The position numbers and the translations under genes were made by a program. Below are positions 8,238 through 16,439 of a DNA stretch of 64,000 nt, piece after piece. The stretch is from Vibrio splendidus (lineage in GTDB: Bacteria; Pseudomonadota; Gammaproteobacteria; Enterobacterales; Vibrionaceae). The notes beneath the pieces are model-generated. The model made no database searches, was not told where the DNA came from, and worked only from the letters and a program-made list of their open reading frames with translations. The stretch is taken from the NCBI RefSeq assembly GCF_001557875.1, contig NZ_LNRF01000009.1:62001-126000 (forward strand), written 5' to 3'. Each line of letters begins with the position of its first letter. The first letter of the stretch is position 1.

Positions 8238-8482
8238 AGAGCGGATACGAGATTCGGGTAAACGAGATGCGAAGAGAATAAAAGCAGATACGAGATACGG
8301 GTAATCGAGATGCGAAAAGATGAAGAGCGCCTTCAAACGTTCGACGACAATGCTTTTCGTTACTCGTATCTCGCGACTCTAATCTGCTCTTTACATCTCG
8401 TTCTTCGTATCTCGAATCTCAGTTACTCGCATCTGCTCTTATAGCTCTTCGCATCTCTTATCTCGCTACACGTATCTGGTTT
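8238..8482. repeat. intergenic repeat cluster, gpsA-cysE (direct and inverted units)
   Basis: Two direct units of about 38 bases (8238-8275 and 8281-8319) share the pattern AGCAGATACGAGATACGGGT followed by AATCGAGATGCGAARAG. Inverted copies fill 8353-8392 and roughly 8393-8475, so the whole gap can fold into a long imperfect hairpin. Related units occur after cysE and after envC. No coding potential is apparent. Confidence 0.85.
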
Positions 8483-8500
8483 AAAAGAATGGATGGTAAA

Positions 8501-9322
8501 ATGAAACACTGTGAACAACAAAAAGTTTGGCAATGCATTGTGAAGGAAGCTCGACAGCAGTCGGAGCAAGAGCCTATGCTTGCGAGTTTTTATCATGCCA
8601 CGATCATCAACCATGAAAGTTTAGGCGCAGCCCTTAGCTACATCCTAGCAAACAAGCTAAAAACAGCTTCAATGCCAGCCATGGCAGTACGTGAAGTGGT
8701 TGAACAAGCATTTAAGCAGGACCAATCGATTATTGATGCTGCCGCTTGTGATATTTGCGCGACGGTAAATCGAGACCCTGCGGTCGAGATGTACTCGATG
8801 CCTCTGCTTTATCTGAAAGGCTACCATGCTCTGCAAGGTTACCGAGTGGCTAACTGGTTGTGGAAGCAAGGTCGTATTGCGCTTGCCACTTACCTACAGA
8901 ACCAAATCTCGGTTGCTTGCCAAGTTGATATTCACCCTGCAGCTCGTATCGGTAAAGCTATCATGCTCGACCATGCTACAGGCATTGTGATTGGTGAAAC
9001 AGCGGTAGTTGAAAATGATGTATCGATTCTTCAAGACGTGACCTTGGGTGGTACGGGTAAAGAAGGTGGCGATCGTCACCCTAAAATCCGTGAAGGCGTG
9101 ATGATTGGCGCCGGCGCTAAAATACTAGGTAACATTGAGGTGGGTGAAGGCGCGAAGATTGGTTCTTGTTCTGTAGTTCTACAAGCCGTACCGCCTCATA
9201 CAACAGTCGCTGGCGTTCCTGCAAAAATTGTCGGAAAACCGAAAACAGACAAGCCATCTTTAGATATGGACCAAGGGTTCAATGGTCGCTCACAGAACTT
9301 CATCCATGGTGATGGGATTTAA
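8501..9322 (+). CDS. cysE: serine O-acetyltransferase
   Basis: About 273 residues. Transfers acetyl from acetyl-CoA to serine, the committed step of cysteine synthesis, and forms the cysteine synthase complex with CysK. An N-terminal helical domain (EPMLASFYHATI onward) precedes the left-handed beta-helix hexapeptide domain with VDIHPAARIG, MLDHATGIVIGETA, DVTLGGTGKEGGDRHPKI and the C-terminal SFIHGDGI-like end (NFIHGDGI). The ATG at 8501 aligns with the E. coli start (MKHCEQQKVW against MSCEELEIVW); an in-frame ATG at 8489 is the alternative. Repeat units flank the gene on both sides. Confidence 0.95.
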   Translation: MKHCEQQKVWQCIVKEARQQSEQEPMLASFYHATIINHESLGAALSYILANKLKTASMPAMAVREVVEQAFKQDQSIIDAAACDICATVNRDPAVEMYSMPLLYLKGYHALQGYRVANWLWKQGRIALATYLQNQISVACQVDIHPAARIGKAIMLDHATGIVIGETAVVENDVSILQDVTLGGTGKEGGDRHPKIREGVMIGAGAKILGNIEVGEGAKIGSCSVVLQAVPPHTTVAGVPAKIVGKPKTDKPSLDMDQGFNGRSQNFIHGDGI

Positions 9323-9450
9323 GAGCAGATTCGGGATTCGAATCAGCGAGATACGAAAAGCTTAAAAGCAGATGTGGATTCGATTCAGCGAAATTCGAAA
9401 AAAACTAAGAGCAGTCACGGGATGCGAGTAACCGAGATGCGAAAAGATTT
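9323..9450. repeat. intergenic repeat cluster, cysE-envC
   Basis: Three tandem direct units of the same family as at 8238 (AGCAGATTCGGGATTCGAAT, AGCAGATGTGGATTCGATTC and AGCAGTCACGGGATGCGAGT starts), each ending in a GAGATRCGAAAAG- or GAAATTCGAAAA-type tail. They run up to just before the envC start. Confidence 0.85.
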
Positions 9451-9467
9451 AAAAGCAGCTGTTGATA

Positions 9468-10634
9468 ATGAATAAGAGCAAAATGACGATAATGATGAAA
9501 CAAATTCGAGCCATTAGCCGGACTCTTCTGATATCTGCCAGCCTTTGTGTTGCTCTTTTATCTGCATCCTCATTTGCCGCCTCTCAGGGGGAACTGAAAG
9601 GCGTGTCGAGTGAAATATCTCGCCAACAAAAAAACCTATCCTCACAGCAGAAAAAGCTCGATAGCCTGCAAGCAAACCTCAAGAAACAAGAGCTATCCAT
9701 CGCTTCGCTTGAAAGAGCGATTCTAGACAGTAAAAAGCAGCTCAATACGGCCAATGCAAATATTGCCAACTTAGACACCAAGATTAAAGCGCTTACTGCT
9801 CAGAAAAAAATCCATACCGACAAGTTAGAGCAGCTCATTCAGACTTACTACATGACTAGTCGAGCTAAGGCTTCTTCTCACATTCTCAATACCGGCGTTG
9901 AAGAAGACCGTATCAGTCATTATTACCAGCACCTTGCTAAAGCTCGCTCTGCAACAATCAACACGATTGAAGAGACGCAACTTGAATTAGAAGAAAGCCA
10001 CAAGCAACGTCAACTTGAGCAAGAACAGATAGCAACACTGTTAAAACAACAAACCACCAAGCGCGATACGCTAGCCAAAACCCAAACACAACGTAAGAAA
10101 ACAGTTGGCAGCATCAAGAAAAACATCTCAGGTGACAAAAATTACTTGGCAGAGCTTCAGCGAAATGAAACCCGCCTTAAAGCTGAAATTGCGAAAGCAG
10201 AAAAAGCGGCTCGAGAAAGACGTAATGCAGTCCCGATGGATGGTCTAGCCAAACGTAAAGGTAAGCTACCTTGGCCGATCAAAGATAAAGTTCTACATAA
10301 CTATGGTTCACGCCAAACGGGTCAAATTAACTGGAAAGGCATGGTGATCAACGCCAAGTACGGTCAGCAGGTAAAATCGGTTTACTCAGGTACGGTGGTA
10401 TTTGCAGAGTATCTGCGTGGCTATGGTTTAGTGGTACTGCTTGATCACGGCAAAGGTGATATGACGCTCTACGGCTTTAACCAAGCGCTTTTAAAGAAAG
10501 AAGGTGACAAGGTTAAAGCGGGTGAAGCCATCGCACTTGCCGGTGACACTGGCGGCCAAACTCGCCCATCACTGTACTTTGAAATTCGCAGAAACAGCCA
10601 AGCTCAAAACCCGAAGAGTTGGTTAGTTAGGTAA
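9468..10634 (+). CDS. envC: murein hydrolase activator EnvC
   Basis: About 388 residues. Periplasmic activator of the AmiA/AmiB amidases at the septum, acting under FtsEX. An N-terminal signal peptide (hydrophobic ISASLCVALLSASSFAA) is followed by a long coiled coil (roughly residues 40-245, rich in Gln, Lys and Glu) and a C-terminal degenerate LytM/M23 domain with GKGDMTLYGFNQ and RPSLYFEIRR. The zinc ligands of active M23 peptidases appear missing, as in E. coli EnvC, fitting an activator. The start is uncertain: TTG 9462, ATG 9468, ATG 9483 and ATG 9498 are all in frame and none has a strong ribosome site. Confidence 0.92.
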   Translation: MNKSKMTIMMKQIRAISRTLLISASLCVALLSASSFAASQGELKGVSSEISRQQKNLSSQQKKLDSLQANLKKQELSIASLERAILDSKKQLNTANANIANLDTKIKALTAQKKIHTDKLEQLIQTYYMTSRAKASSHILNTGVEEDRISHYYQHLAKARSATINTIEETQLELEESHKQRQLEQEQIATLLKQQTTKRDTLAKTQTQRKKTVGSIKKNISGDKNYLAELQRNETRLKAEIAKAEKAARERRNAVPMDGLAKRKGKLPWPIKDKVLHNYGSRQTGQINWKGMVINAKYGQQVKSVYSGTVVFAEYLRGYGLVVLLDHGKGDMTLYGFNQALLKKEGDKVKAGEAIALAGDTGGQTRPSLYFEIRRNSQAQNPKSWLVR

Positions 10635-10698
10635 AAGCAGGTACGGGATGCGGGTAGCCGAGATGCGAAGAGCTTAAAAGCGGATGCGAATGTTCCGG
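10635..10698. repeat. intergenic repeat units after envC
   Basis: One complete unit of the gpsA-cysE repeat family (AAAGCAGGTACGGGATGCGG start, GAGATGCGAAGAG tail) and the beginning of a second directly follow the envC stop. An inverted set lies at about 10926-10990, at the far end of the same gap. Confidence 0.8.
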
Positions 10699-10795
10699 AT
10701 ACAGAAGGGGTAAGAGTTGGTTAGAGGAAAAGGTACTAATAGTCTTGAGCAACCCCAAATAGTTGATAGGCCTTGAACTAGTCACGTACAAACCT

Positions 10796-10918
10796 CGTCA
10801 TTCCAGAATTGAGGGACGAAATATCTGGAATCTCAGTATCATATATTATTTGTGATGTTTGATTTACCACAACACAAAGATTCCCTATCGCGCTCGTACC
10901 TCGCTGTAGGGAATGACG
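10796..10918. repeat. pair of CGTCATTCC/GAATGACG palindromic repeats in opposite orientation
   Basis: Unit A (10796-10834) starts CGTCATTCCAGA and ends TCTGGAATCTC. Unit B (10879-10918) starts GATTCCCTAT and ends TAGGGAATGACG. Each folds into a hairpin and they face opposite ways. The same pair, in the other order, occurs at 45466-45587. This is a dispersed REP-like element; the rest of the 10635-10994 gap holds only the other repeat family. Confidence 0.8.
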
Positions 10919-10994
10919 CAGCTCACCATATACCGCTACTCGAACCTGCTCTTTCCCGATCTTCGTAACCCGTATCTCGCTTACTCGTCTCTTT

Positions 10995-11633
10995 CTATTT
11001 AGAATTCAACGCCCTTACACCATCTTCCAATAATGTCAGCTGTTCAAAACCTTGGGCTGTAGCAATCGGTTTAACGGTCGCTATCATCTGCAGCATTCCT
11101 TGATGTACGACTTGCTCTGTAATTTGGGCTTTTGGAGACATCGCAGACTGATACGCTAACCAGCCCGATGCGATCAAGTGAAGAGAGGTCACCATCGACT
11201 TCATTTCCGTATCCGTTGCTTTAAGCAAGTTCAATTCAACAAAGGCTCTCATAATATCGACAAGATTCGTTTGTAGCTTTTCTTGTACAGTCATGTAATC
11301 AAGGTGGAGTTTTTCATCACGTGACAATATTTCAGGTAAATTTGCATAGAAGAATCGGTACTTCCACATCAGAGTGAAGATAGAATCTAAGTAGCTCTTT
11401 AGTAGCGTGAGGCTTTCTTGCTGCCCTTGAATCGGTGTGAATCTTTCAAGTAACTCTGTTGAATAGAGAGTAAAGATGTCACGGACAATTTCTTGTTTGT
11501 TGCGGAAGTGGTAGTAGAGGTTGCCAGGGCTAATCTCAATATGTTCAGCAATATGATTAGTCGTAATACTACGCTCACCGTGCTCATTAAAAAGCTCTAG
11601 AGCAGCGTAAACAATCTTGTCACGTGTTTTCAT
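10995..11633 (-). CDS. TetR/AcrR family transcriptional regulator
   Basis: 212 residues. An N-terminal TetR helix-turn-helix (about residues 8-50: KIVYAALELFNEHGERSITT, then IAEHIEISPGNLYYHFRNKQEIV) precedes a divergent ligand or dimer domain. The SPGNLYYHF recognition helix is typical. The ligand and targets are not recognisable. A perfect 12-bp inverted repeat at 11649-11690 just upstream of its start is a candidate autoregulatory operator. The gene stands alone between the repeats and ugd. Confidence 0.85.
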   Translation of the reverse strand: MKTRDKIVYAALELFNEHGERSITTNHIAEHIEISPGNLYYHFRNKQEIVRDIFTLYSTELLERFTPIQGQQESLTLLKSYLDSIFTLMWKYRFFYANLPEILSRDEKLHLDYMTVQEKLQTNLVDIMRAFVELNLLKATDTEMKSMVTSLHLIASGWLAYQSAMSPKAQITEQVVHQGMLQMIATVKPIATAQGFEQLTLLEDGVRALNSK

Positions 11634-11648
11634 TAGTTATTAGTATCC

Positions 11649-11690
11649 CTATCCGTTTAGAGGTTCAGTATATCGCCACTAAACGGATAG
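11649..11690. promoter_or_regulatory. inverted repeat upstream of the tetR-type gene, candidate operator
   Basis: CTATCCGTTTAG (11649-11660) and its exact reverse complement CTAAACGGATAG (11679-11690) are separated by 18 bases. No T tract follows on either strand, which argues against a terminator for ugd. The position 16-57 bases upstream of the regulator start codon fits promoter-proximal binding. Operator function is inferred from position only. Confidence 0.6.
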
Positions 11691-11741
11691 ATCGAGCTGT
11701 TAACATCTGGTCTAATTAGCATTAGCTAAAATAGAACCAGA

Positions 11742-12905
11742 TCAATCACTGCCAAACAGGTCTCGTGTGTAAACCTTATCTGCAACGTCTGCGATCTCTT
11801 CTACCATTCTGTTAGATACAATCACATCCGATACGGCTTTGAACTCTTCTAGGTCAGAATAAACCTTCGAGTTAAAGAAATGCTCTTCCTCTAACACAGG
11901 TTCGAATACGACCACTTCAATACCTTTAGCTTTCAAACGCTTCATGATTCCTTGAATCGAAGAAGCACGGAAGTTGTCCGAGCCGGCTTTCATTATCAAT
12001 CGATAGATGCCAACTATCTTAGGAGATCGCTTGATAATGGAATCCGCAATAAAATCTTTTCGGGTGCGGTTGGCATCAACGATGGCACCTACAATGTTGT
12101 TAGGCACATCTTGATAGTTAGCTAATAGCTGTTTGGTATCTTTCGGTAAGCAGTAACCACCATAACCAAATGAAGGGTTGTTGTAGTGATTGCCAATACG
12201 GGGGTCTAAGCCCACACCTTCGATGATCTGACGAGAGTCCAAACCATGCGCTTCCGCGTAAGAGTCGAGTTCATTGAAGTAAGAAACACGCATCGCTAGG
12301 TAGGTATTTGAGAATAGTTTTACCGCTTCCGCTTCCGTGGAGTTGGTAAATAAGACATCAATATTCTCTTTTTCAGCTCCTTCAACTAACAGATTAGCAA
12401 ACACTTTAGCTCGCTCAGAACACTCACCAACAATGATTCGTGATGGGTGTAAGTTGTCGTATAAAGCTTTACCTTCTCGTAAAAACTCTGGTGAGAACAT
12501 AATGTTTTCACAACCTAATTCTTCACGTATCTGTTCAGTGTACCCTACAGGAACCGTTGATTTTATGACCATCACAGCGTCTGAGTTTATACTCATAACA
12601 TCTTTAATAACAGATTCAACAGAGGACGTATTAAAATAGTTTGTTTTAGGGTCATAATCAGTTGGTGTTGCAATAATAACAAAGTCTGCATCTTTGTATG
12701 CTAGCTTATCGGTTGTAGCTCGGAAGTTTAGCGAACGATTAGCCAAAAACTCTTCAATTTCTGCATCCACGATTGGTGATTGCTTGTTGTTTAACATTGA
12801 TACTTTTTCTTCAATGACATCAACTGCAATAACGTCATGATGCTGTGCAATCAACATCGCATTGGATAGGCCCACATAACCGGTACCTGCAACTGTAATC
12901 TTCAT
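11742..12905 (-). CDS. ugd: UDP-glucose 6-dehydrogenase
   Basis: 387 residues. Oxidises UDP-glucose to UDP-glucuronate with two NAD+. Motifs: N-terminal GTGYVGLSNA loop, IIATPTDYD, VIKSTVPVG, FSPEFLREGKAL, and GGYCLPKDT with the catalytic Cys near residue 255. The length is that of the E. coli-type enzyme. UDP-glucuronate would supply the UDP-glucuronate 4-epimerase at 26757 for core or polysaccharide uronic acids. The gene is transcribed away from hldD and divergently from the lipid A-core cluster. Confidence 0.95.
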   Translation of the reverse strand: MKITVAGTGYVGLSNAMLIAQHHDVIAVDVIEEKVSMLNNKQSPIVDAEIEEFLANRSLNFRATTDKLAYKDADFVIIATPTDYDPKTNYFNTSSVESVIKDVMSINSDAVMVIKSTVPVGYTEQIREELGCENIMFSPEFLREGKALYDNLHPSRIIVGECSERAKVFANLLVEGAEKENIDVLFTNSTEAEAVKLFSNTYLAMRVSYFNELDSYAEAHGLDSRQIIEGVGLDPRIGNHYNNPSFGYGGYCLPKDTKQLLANYQDVPNNIVGAIVDANRTRKDFIADSIIKRSPKIVGIYRLIMKAGSDNFRASSIQGIMKRLKAKGIEVVVFEPVLEEEHFFNSKVYSDLEEFKAVSDVIVSNRMVEEIADVADKVYTRDLFGSD

Positions 12906-13013
12906 GATATTACCTATAATTTAGAGTGTTTAATAAACACTAAGCTAATACTAATCTTGTCATATCATACGCTGCTTAGGGAATTATTCCACTAGCTCGC
13001 CTTTGCAATTCCT

Positions 13014-13022
13014 TGCTATACT
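13014..13022 (+). promoter_or_regulatory. extended -10 promoter of hldD
   Basis: TTGCTATACT contains a TGnTATACT extended -10 about 35 bases ahead of the hldD ATG; no good -35 box is visible, as is common for this promoter class. Confidence 0.55.
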
Positions 13023-13057
13023 CGCGGTAGTTTTATATTCAAAAGAGTAGGTAAAAT

Positions 13058-13999
13058 ATGATTATCGTAACTGGTGGTGCTGGCATGATCGGCAGCAATA
13101 TTGTTCAAGCACTCAATGACGCAGGCCACAACGATATTCTAGTTGTCGACAACCTCAAGAACGGTAAAAAGTTCAAAAATCTTGTAGACCTAGACATTAC
13201 TGACTACATGGATCGTGATGATTTCCTAACTCAAGTTATGGCTGGTGACGACTTCGGCCATATTGAAGCTATTTTCCATGAAGGTGCGTGCTCTGCTACC
13301 ACTGAGTGGGATGGTAAATACATGATGCTTAACAACTATGAGTACTCGAAAGAGTTGCTGCATTACTGTGTCGAGCGTGAAATTCCATTTCTATATGCCT
13401 CTTCTGCCGCTACTTACGGTGAGACAGATACGTTCATTGAAGAGAAAGAACACGAAGGCGCATTAAATGTCTACGGTTACTCTAAACAACAATTTGATAA
13501 CTACGTTCGTCGCTTAACAGCGGATGCTGCAGCTCATAACGAAACATTACCTCAAATCACCGGTTTCCGTTACTTCAATGTTTACGGCCCACGAGAGCAA
13601 CACAAAGGTAGTATGGCCTCTGTTGCTTTCCATCTAAATAACCAAATGAATGCTGGTGAGAACCCTAAACTTTTCGCGGGTAGCGAAACATTCCAGCGCG
13701 ATTTTGTGTACGTCGGTGATGTTGCTGCAGTAAACCTATGGTTCTTAGAAAACGGTGTTTCGGGCATTTTCAACCTAGGTACAGGTAACGCAGAATCGTT
13801 TGACGAAGTTGCTAAAGCGGTGATCAAACACCATGGTAAAGGCGAAATCGAAACTATTCCTTTCCCTGAACACCTAAAAGGTGCTTATCAAGAATTTACT
13901 CAAGCTGACCTTACAAAACTTCGCGCAGCAGGCTGTGATGTAAGATTTAAAACAGTCGCGCAAGGCGTTGCTCAATACATGCAAATTATAAATAAATAG
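13058..13999 (+). CDS. hldD: ADP-L-glycero-D-manno-heptose 6-epimerase
   Basis: 313 residues. Last step of ADP-heptose synthesis for the LPS inner core. It is a short-chain dehydrogenase-type epimerase: GGAGMIGSN nucleotide loop, EGACSATTEWDGKYMM (characteristic of HldD), YASSAATYG, catalytic YGYSKQQFD, and RYFNVYGPRE. It heads the lipid A-core cluster, as in other Vibrio where this gene (gmhD) borders the O-antigen region. AGTAGGT precedes the ATG. Confidence 0.96.
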   Translation: MIIVTGGAGMIGSNIVQALNDAGHNDILVVDNLKNGKKFKNLVDLDITDYMDRDDFLTQVMAGDDFGHIEAIFHEGACSATTEWDGKYMMLNNYEYSKELLHYCVEREIPFLYASSAATYGETDTFIEEKEHEGALNVYGYSKQQFDNYVRRLTADAAAHNETLPQITGFRYFNVYGPREQHKGSMASVAFHLNNQMNAGENPKLFAGSETFQRDFVYVGDVAAVNLWFLENGVSGIFNLGTGNAESFDEVAKAVIKHHGKGEIETIPFPEHLKGAYQEFTQADLTKLRAAGCDVRFKTVAQGVAQYMQIINK

Positions 14000-14011
14000 C
14001 ACTTCGTAAAT

Positions 14012-14048
14012 CTAGGGGAGCGAAACTCTCCCCTAGCATCCTTACTTT
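14012..14048 (+). terminator. hairpin after hldD, possible terminator
   Basis: Nine-base stem CTAGGGGAG / CTCCCCTAG (14012-14020 with 14028-14036) and a 7-base loop, followed by a weak pyrimidine-rich tail (CATCCTTACTTT). It may end hldD transcription before lpxM. Confidence 0.5.
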
Positions 14049-14177
14049 AAGTGTCGACACGCAAAGAACGTCTAATTCGTGCCATAAGTAAATACTCTAT
14101 ATTCCCTCGAATTCAAGCAGAAACCTGTTAGGTGACACATAGAGAAGCTAAGAAAATTTTAAGGTTAGTGATTTCGA

Positions 14178-15191
14178 ATGAAAAATCAACGCAATGACTT
14201 TGATCCAAAAGCTTACAACCCTAGTTTTAGGCGGGCTTTTTTCGCACCTAAGTTATGGGGAACGTGGTTAGCAGTAATATTTGCACTCCCAGTAGCCCTA
14301 CTTCCATTACGCTTTCATCAATGGTTAGCGCGCATTATTGCACTCAAGCTATCTAAATCGAAAAAAGGCCCTGCTCACAGAGCCAGGGTGAATTTTGAGC
14401 TATGCTTTCCGAACCTCAGTTTTCAAGAGCGTGAGCAATTAATTTATAAAACACTATACACTGCTAGCGTGTTCGTACTTCGCTTTAGCTTACTTACCTT
14501 AAAATCAAAATCCTGGTTACAAGAACAGTGTGAATTCATTGGGGAAGATAACCTGACTAAACATACTGACAACGGTGAAAATGTCATCTTATTAGTCCCA
14601 CACTCATGGGCTATTGATATTCCCGCAGTAATGCTTGCGTCGATGGGCCTTCCAGTCTCAGCAATGGCAAAAAAACAAAAGAACCCAGTATCTGATTGGC
14701 TCATGCATCGTCAAAGAGTTCAATATGGAGGCCGTGTATACGAACGTTCGGGAGGAATAAAACCATTTATCAAATCAATTAAAGATGGATACTTGGGGTA
14801 TTACTTACCAGATCAAGACCATGGTGCAGAGCTCAGTGAGTTCGTCAGCTTTTTTGGTACAACGAAAGCCACCCTACCAGGGCTAAGTAAACTCGCAAAG
14901 TTATCACGAGCAAAAATAGTCCCACTCTTCGCGTCAATAAATCCAGAAACAGGTAAGTACTCACTGGAAGTCCTACCTGAACTCGAGCTACAAAGTGAAG
15001 ACCAAGCCGACGCTCGCTCTATGAACATTGCGATTGAAACCTTTGTTAAACCTAAACCTGAACAATATATGTGGATTCTACAGCTTCTCTATACACAACA
15101 AGACGGAACAAACTTCTATAACTTGTTTAAACCTCGTTATGACAAAGACTGGAAGGTCGATTCATGCAATTACACTAACCATAATAAATAG
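14178..15191 (+). CDS. lpxM: lipid A secondary acyltransferase, LpxM (MsbB)/LpxN type
   Basis: 337 residues. Adds a secondary acyl chain to the lipid A precursor at the inner membrane. It opens with FDPKAYNPSFRRAFFAPKLWGTWL, close to the LpxM start, has a hydrophobic anchor (about 30-50), VPHSWAIDIPA (acyltransferase HX4D motif, His near residue 149), GGIKPFIKSIKDGYLGYYLPDQDHG, and RPEQY-like KPEQYMWIL. Similarity to E. coli LpxM is clearer than to LpxL, which is encoded separately at 33019. In V. cholerae the matching enzyme (LpxN) transfers a 3-hydroxy acyl chain; which chain is used here cannot be read from sequence. Confidence 0.88.
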   Translation: MKNQRNDFDPKAYNPSFRRAFFAPKLWGTWLAVIFALPVALLPLRFHQWLARIIALKLSKSKKGPAHRARVNFELCFPNLSFQEREQLIYKTLYTASVFVLRFSLLTLKSKSWLQEQCEFIGEDNLTKHTDNGENVILLVPHSWAIDIPAVMLASMGLPVSAMAKKQKNPVSDWLMHRQRVQYGGRVYERSGGIKPFIKSIKDGYLGYYLPDQDHGAELSEFVSFFGTTKATLPGLSKLAKLSRAKIVPLFASINPETGKYSLEVLPELELQSEDQADARSMNIAIETFVKPKPEQYMWILQLLYTQQDGTNFYNLFKPRYDKDWKVDSCNYTNHNK

Positions 15192-15203
15192 ACAATATTA
15201 TAG

Positions 15204-16439
15204 ATGACAATATCCCAAAATAATCGCGATATCGCCAGTTCATTTGTTTCTGGGGCGTTTTTTTCGTGTTTACTATTAACTGGCTCAAGCTACAAATTAG
15301 CAGCTATACCTCTAGTATTAGCTGCTTTATTTTCTTTACCATGGACGATTCGCCAGCAGCGTACCCCAGAAATAAAGATAGCGATTTATGCACTGACCGG
15401 ATACTTTTTTGTTACAGCTTTATCACTAATCGTTTACGGAGGCGATTTAGGGCAATTGGATATGCCTAGTCGCGTCATTGTTGCATCTATGATAATGCTA
15501 TTTGTCGCTACGGTTCCTCCATCGATTAAAGCTTTATTCTTCTCAATCTGCCTAGGTGCAAGTATTGCAGGTATAGTTGCTATATATCATTGTACGGCCT
15601 TTGGTGGTCGAGCTTTTTTTGGTCATGGGTACATGGTGATTCAAGCAGGAGGAATAGCATCGTCACTTACTCTCTTGTCAGTGGTATCCCTAATTTATAG
15701 CAAACACACTAAAGACCAAATATTAACCACGGCATCTGCTATAAGTATAATCCTTGGGCTATTAGCAACTCTACTTTCGGGAGCTAGAGGCGCTTGGGTA
15801 TTACTCCCTTTAATTATTATGTCTTTATTTTATATATATAGAGGTTATTTCTCTTTCCGCTCTAAAGCGATCGTTATCCTATCGGCAATTTCGATAGCGG
15901 TATTATCTTATCCAACTATAGGGCCTAGGATTAATTCCATGGTTTCAGATATTCATGGATATAAAAATAACAATTCTCAAACATCTTCTGGCTTTCGTTT
16001 AGAAATGTGGAAATCAGCAACCTATTCGGCTTTAGACAAGCCTATATTCGGTCAAGGCTTCGAAGGCGTAAAACAAGCTAAAAAAGAACAAGTAGAAAAA
16101 GGGTTAGTTGACAAAAGTGTTTTAAACTATAAACGCGCACACAATCAGTTTTTTGAAGAGCTTCAAACAAAGGGGCTGATAGGGCTATTTACCATATTAG
16201 CCTTCTTTGGAGTTCCGCTCTATTTGCTATGGAAAAAAACTCAAGCGTCATGCTCTAGAGATAGTCAATATTTTTTTGCAGTAGCCGGAATTGTTCACAT
16301 AACATCAGTAATTGGTTTTAGTTTAACTCAGCACTATCTCGCACACCACTCGGGTATTCTTTATTACTCGATAGGCTCCGCAATACTCATTGGGGCTGCC
16401 TACTCAAAAAGAAATGAACAAGAGGTTAGATCATCATGA
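15204..16439 (+). CDS. waaL: O-antigen ligase (WaaL)-like membrane protein
   Basis: 411 residues, about 10-12 hydrophobic segments. It would join undecaprenyl-linked O-antigen to the lipid A-core on the periplasmic face. The family is recognised by topology plus a large late loop (about residues 250-320) with GFRLEMWKSA, GQGFEGV and RAHNQFFEELQTKGLIG; the AHNxFxE pattern is the Wzy_C/O-antigen ligase signature with its conserved His. Its stop overlaps the waaF start (ATGA). A Wzy polymerase is the alternative, but placement beside waaF and waaA favours the ligase. Confidence 0.82.
   Translation: MTISQNNRDIASSFVSGAFFSCLLLTGSSYKLAAIPLVLAALFSLPWTIRQQRTPEIKIAIYALTGYFFVTALSLIVYGGDLGQLDMPSRVIVASMIMLFVATVPPSIKALFFSICLGASIAGIVAIYHCTAFGGRAFFGHGYMVIQAGGIASSLTLLSVVSLIYSKHTKDQILTTASAISIILGLLATLLSGARGAWVLLPLIIMSLFYIYRGYFSFRSKAIVILSAISIAVLSYPTIGPRINSMVSDIHGYKNNNSQTSSGFRLEMWKSATYSALDKPIFGQGFEGVKQAKKEQVEKGLVDKSVLNYKRAHNQFFEELQTKGLIGLFTILAFFGVPLYLLWKKTQASCSRDSQYFFAVAGIVHITSVIGFSLTQHYLAHHSGILYYSIGSAILIGAAYSKRNEQEVRSS

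Noticed and set aside
8238..8482. CRISPR array or integron attC (VCR) cluster
   Set aside because: Units are imperfect, in both orientations, without uniform unique spacers, and lack the VCR core sites; no cas or integrase gene is nearby.
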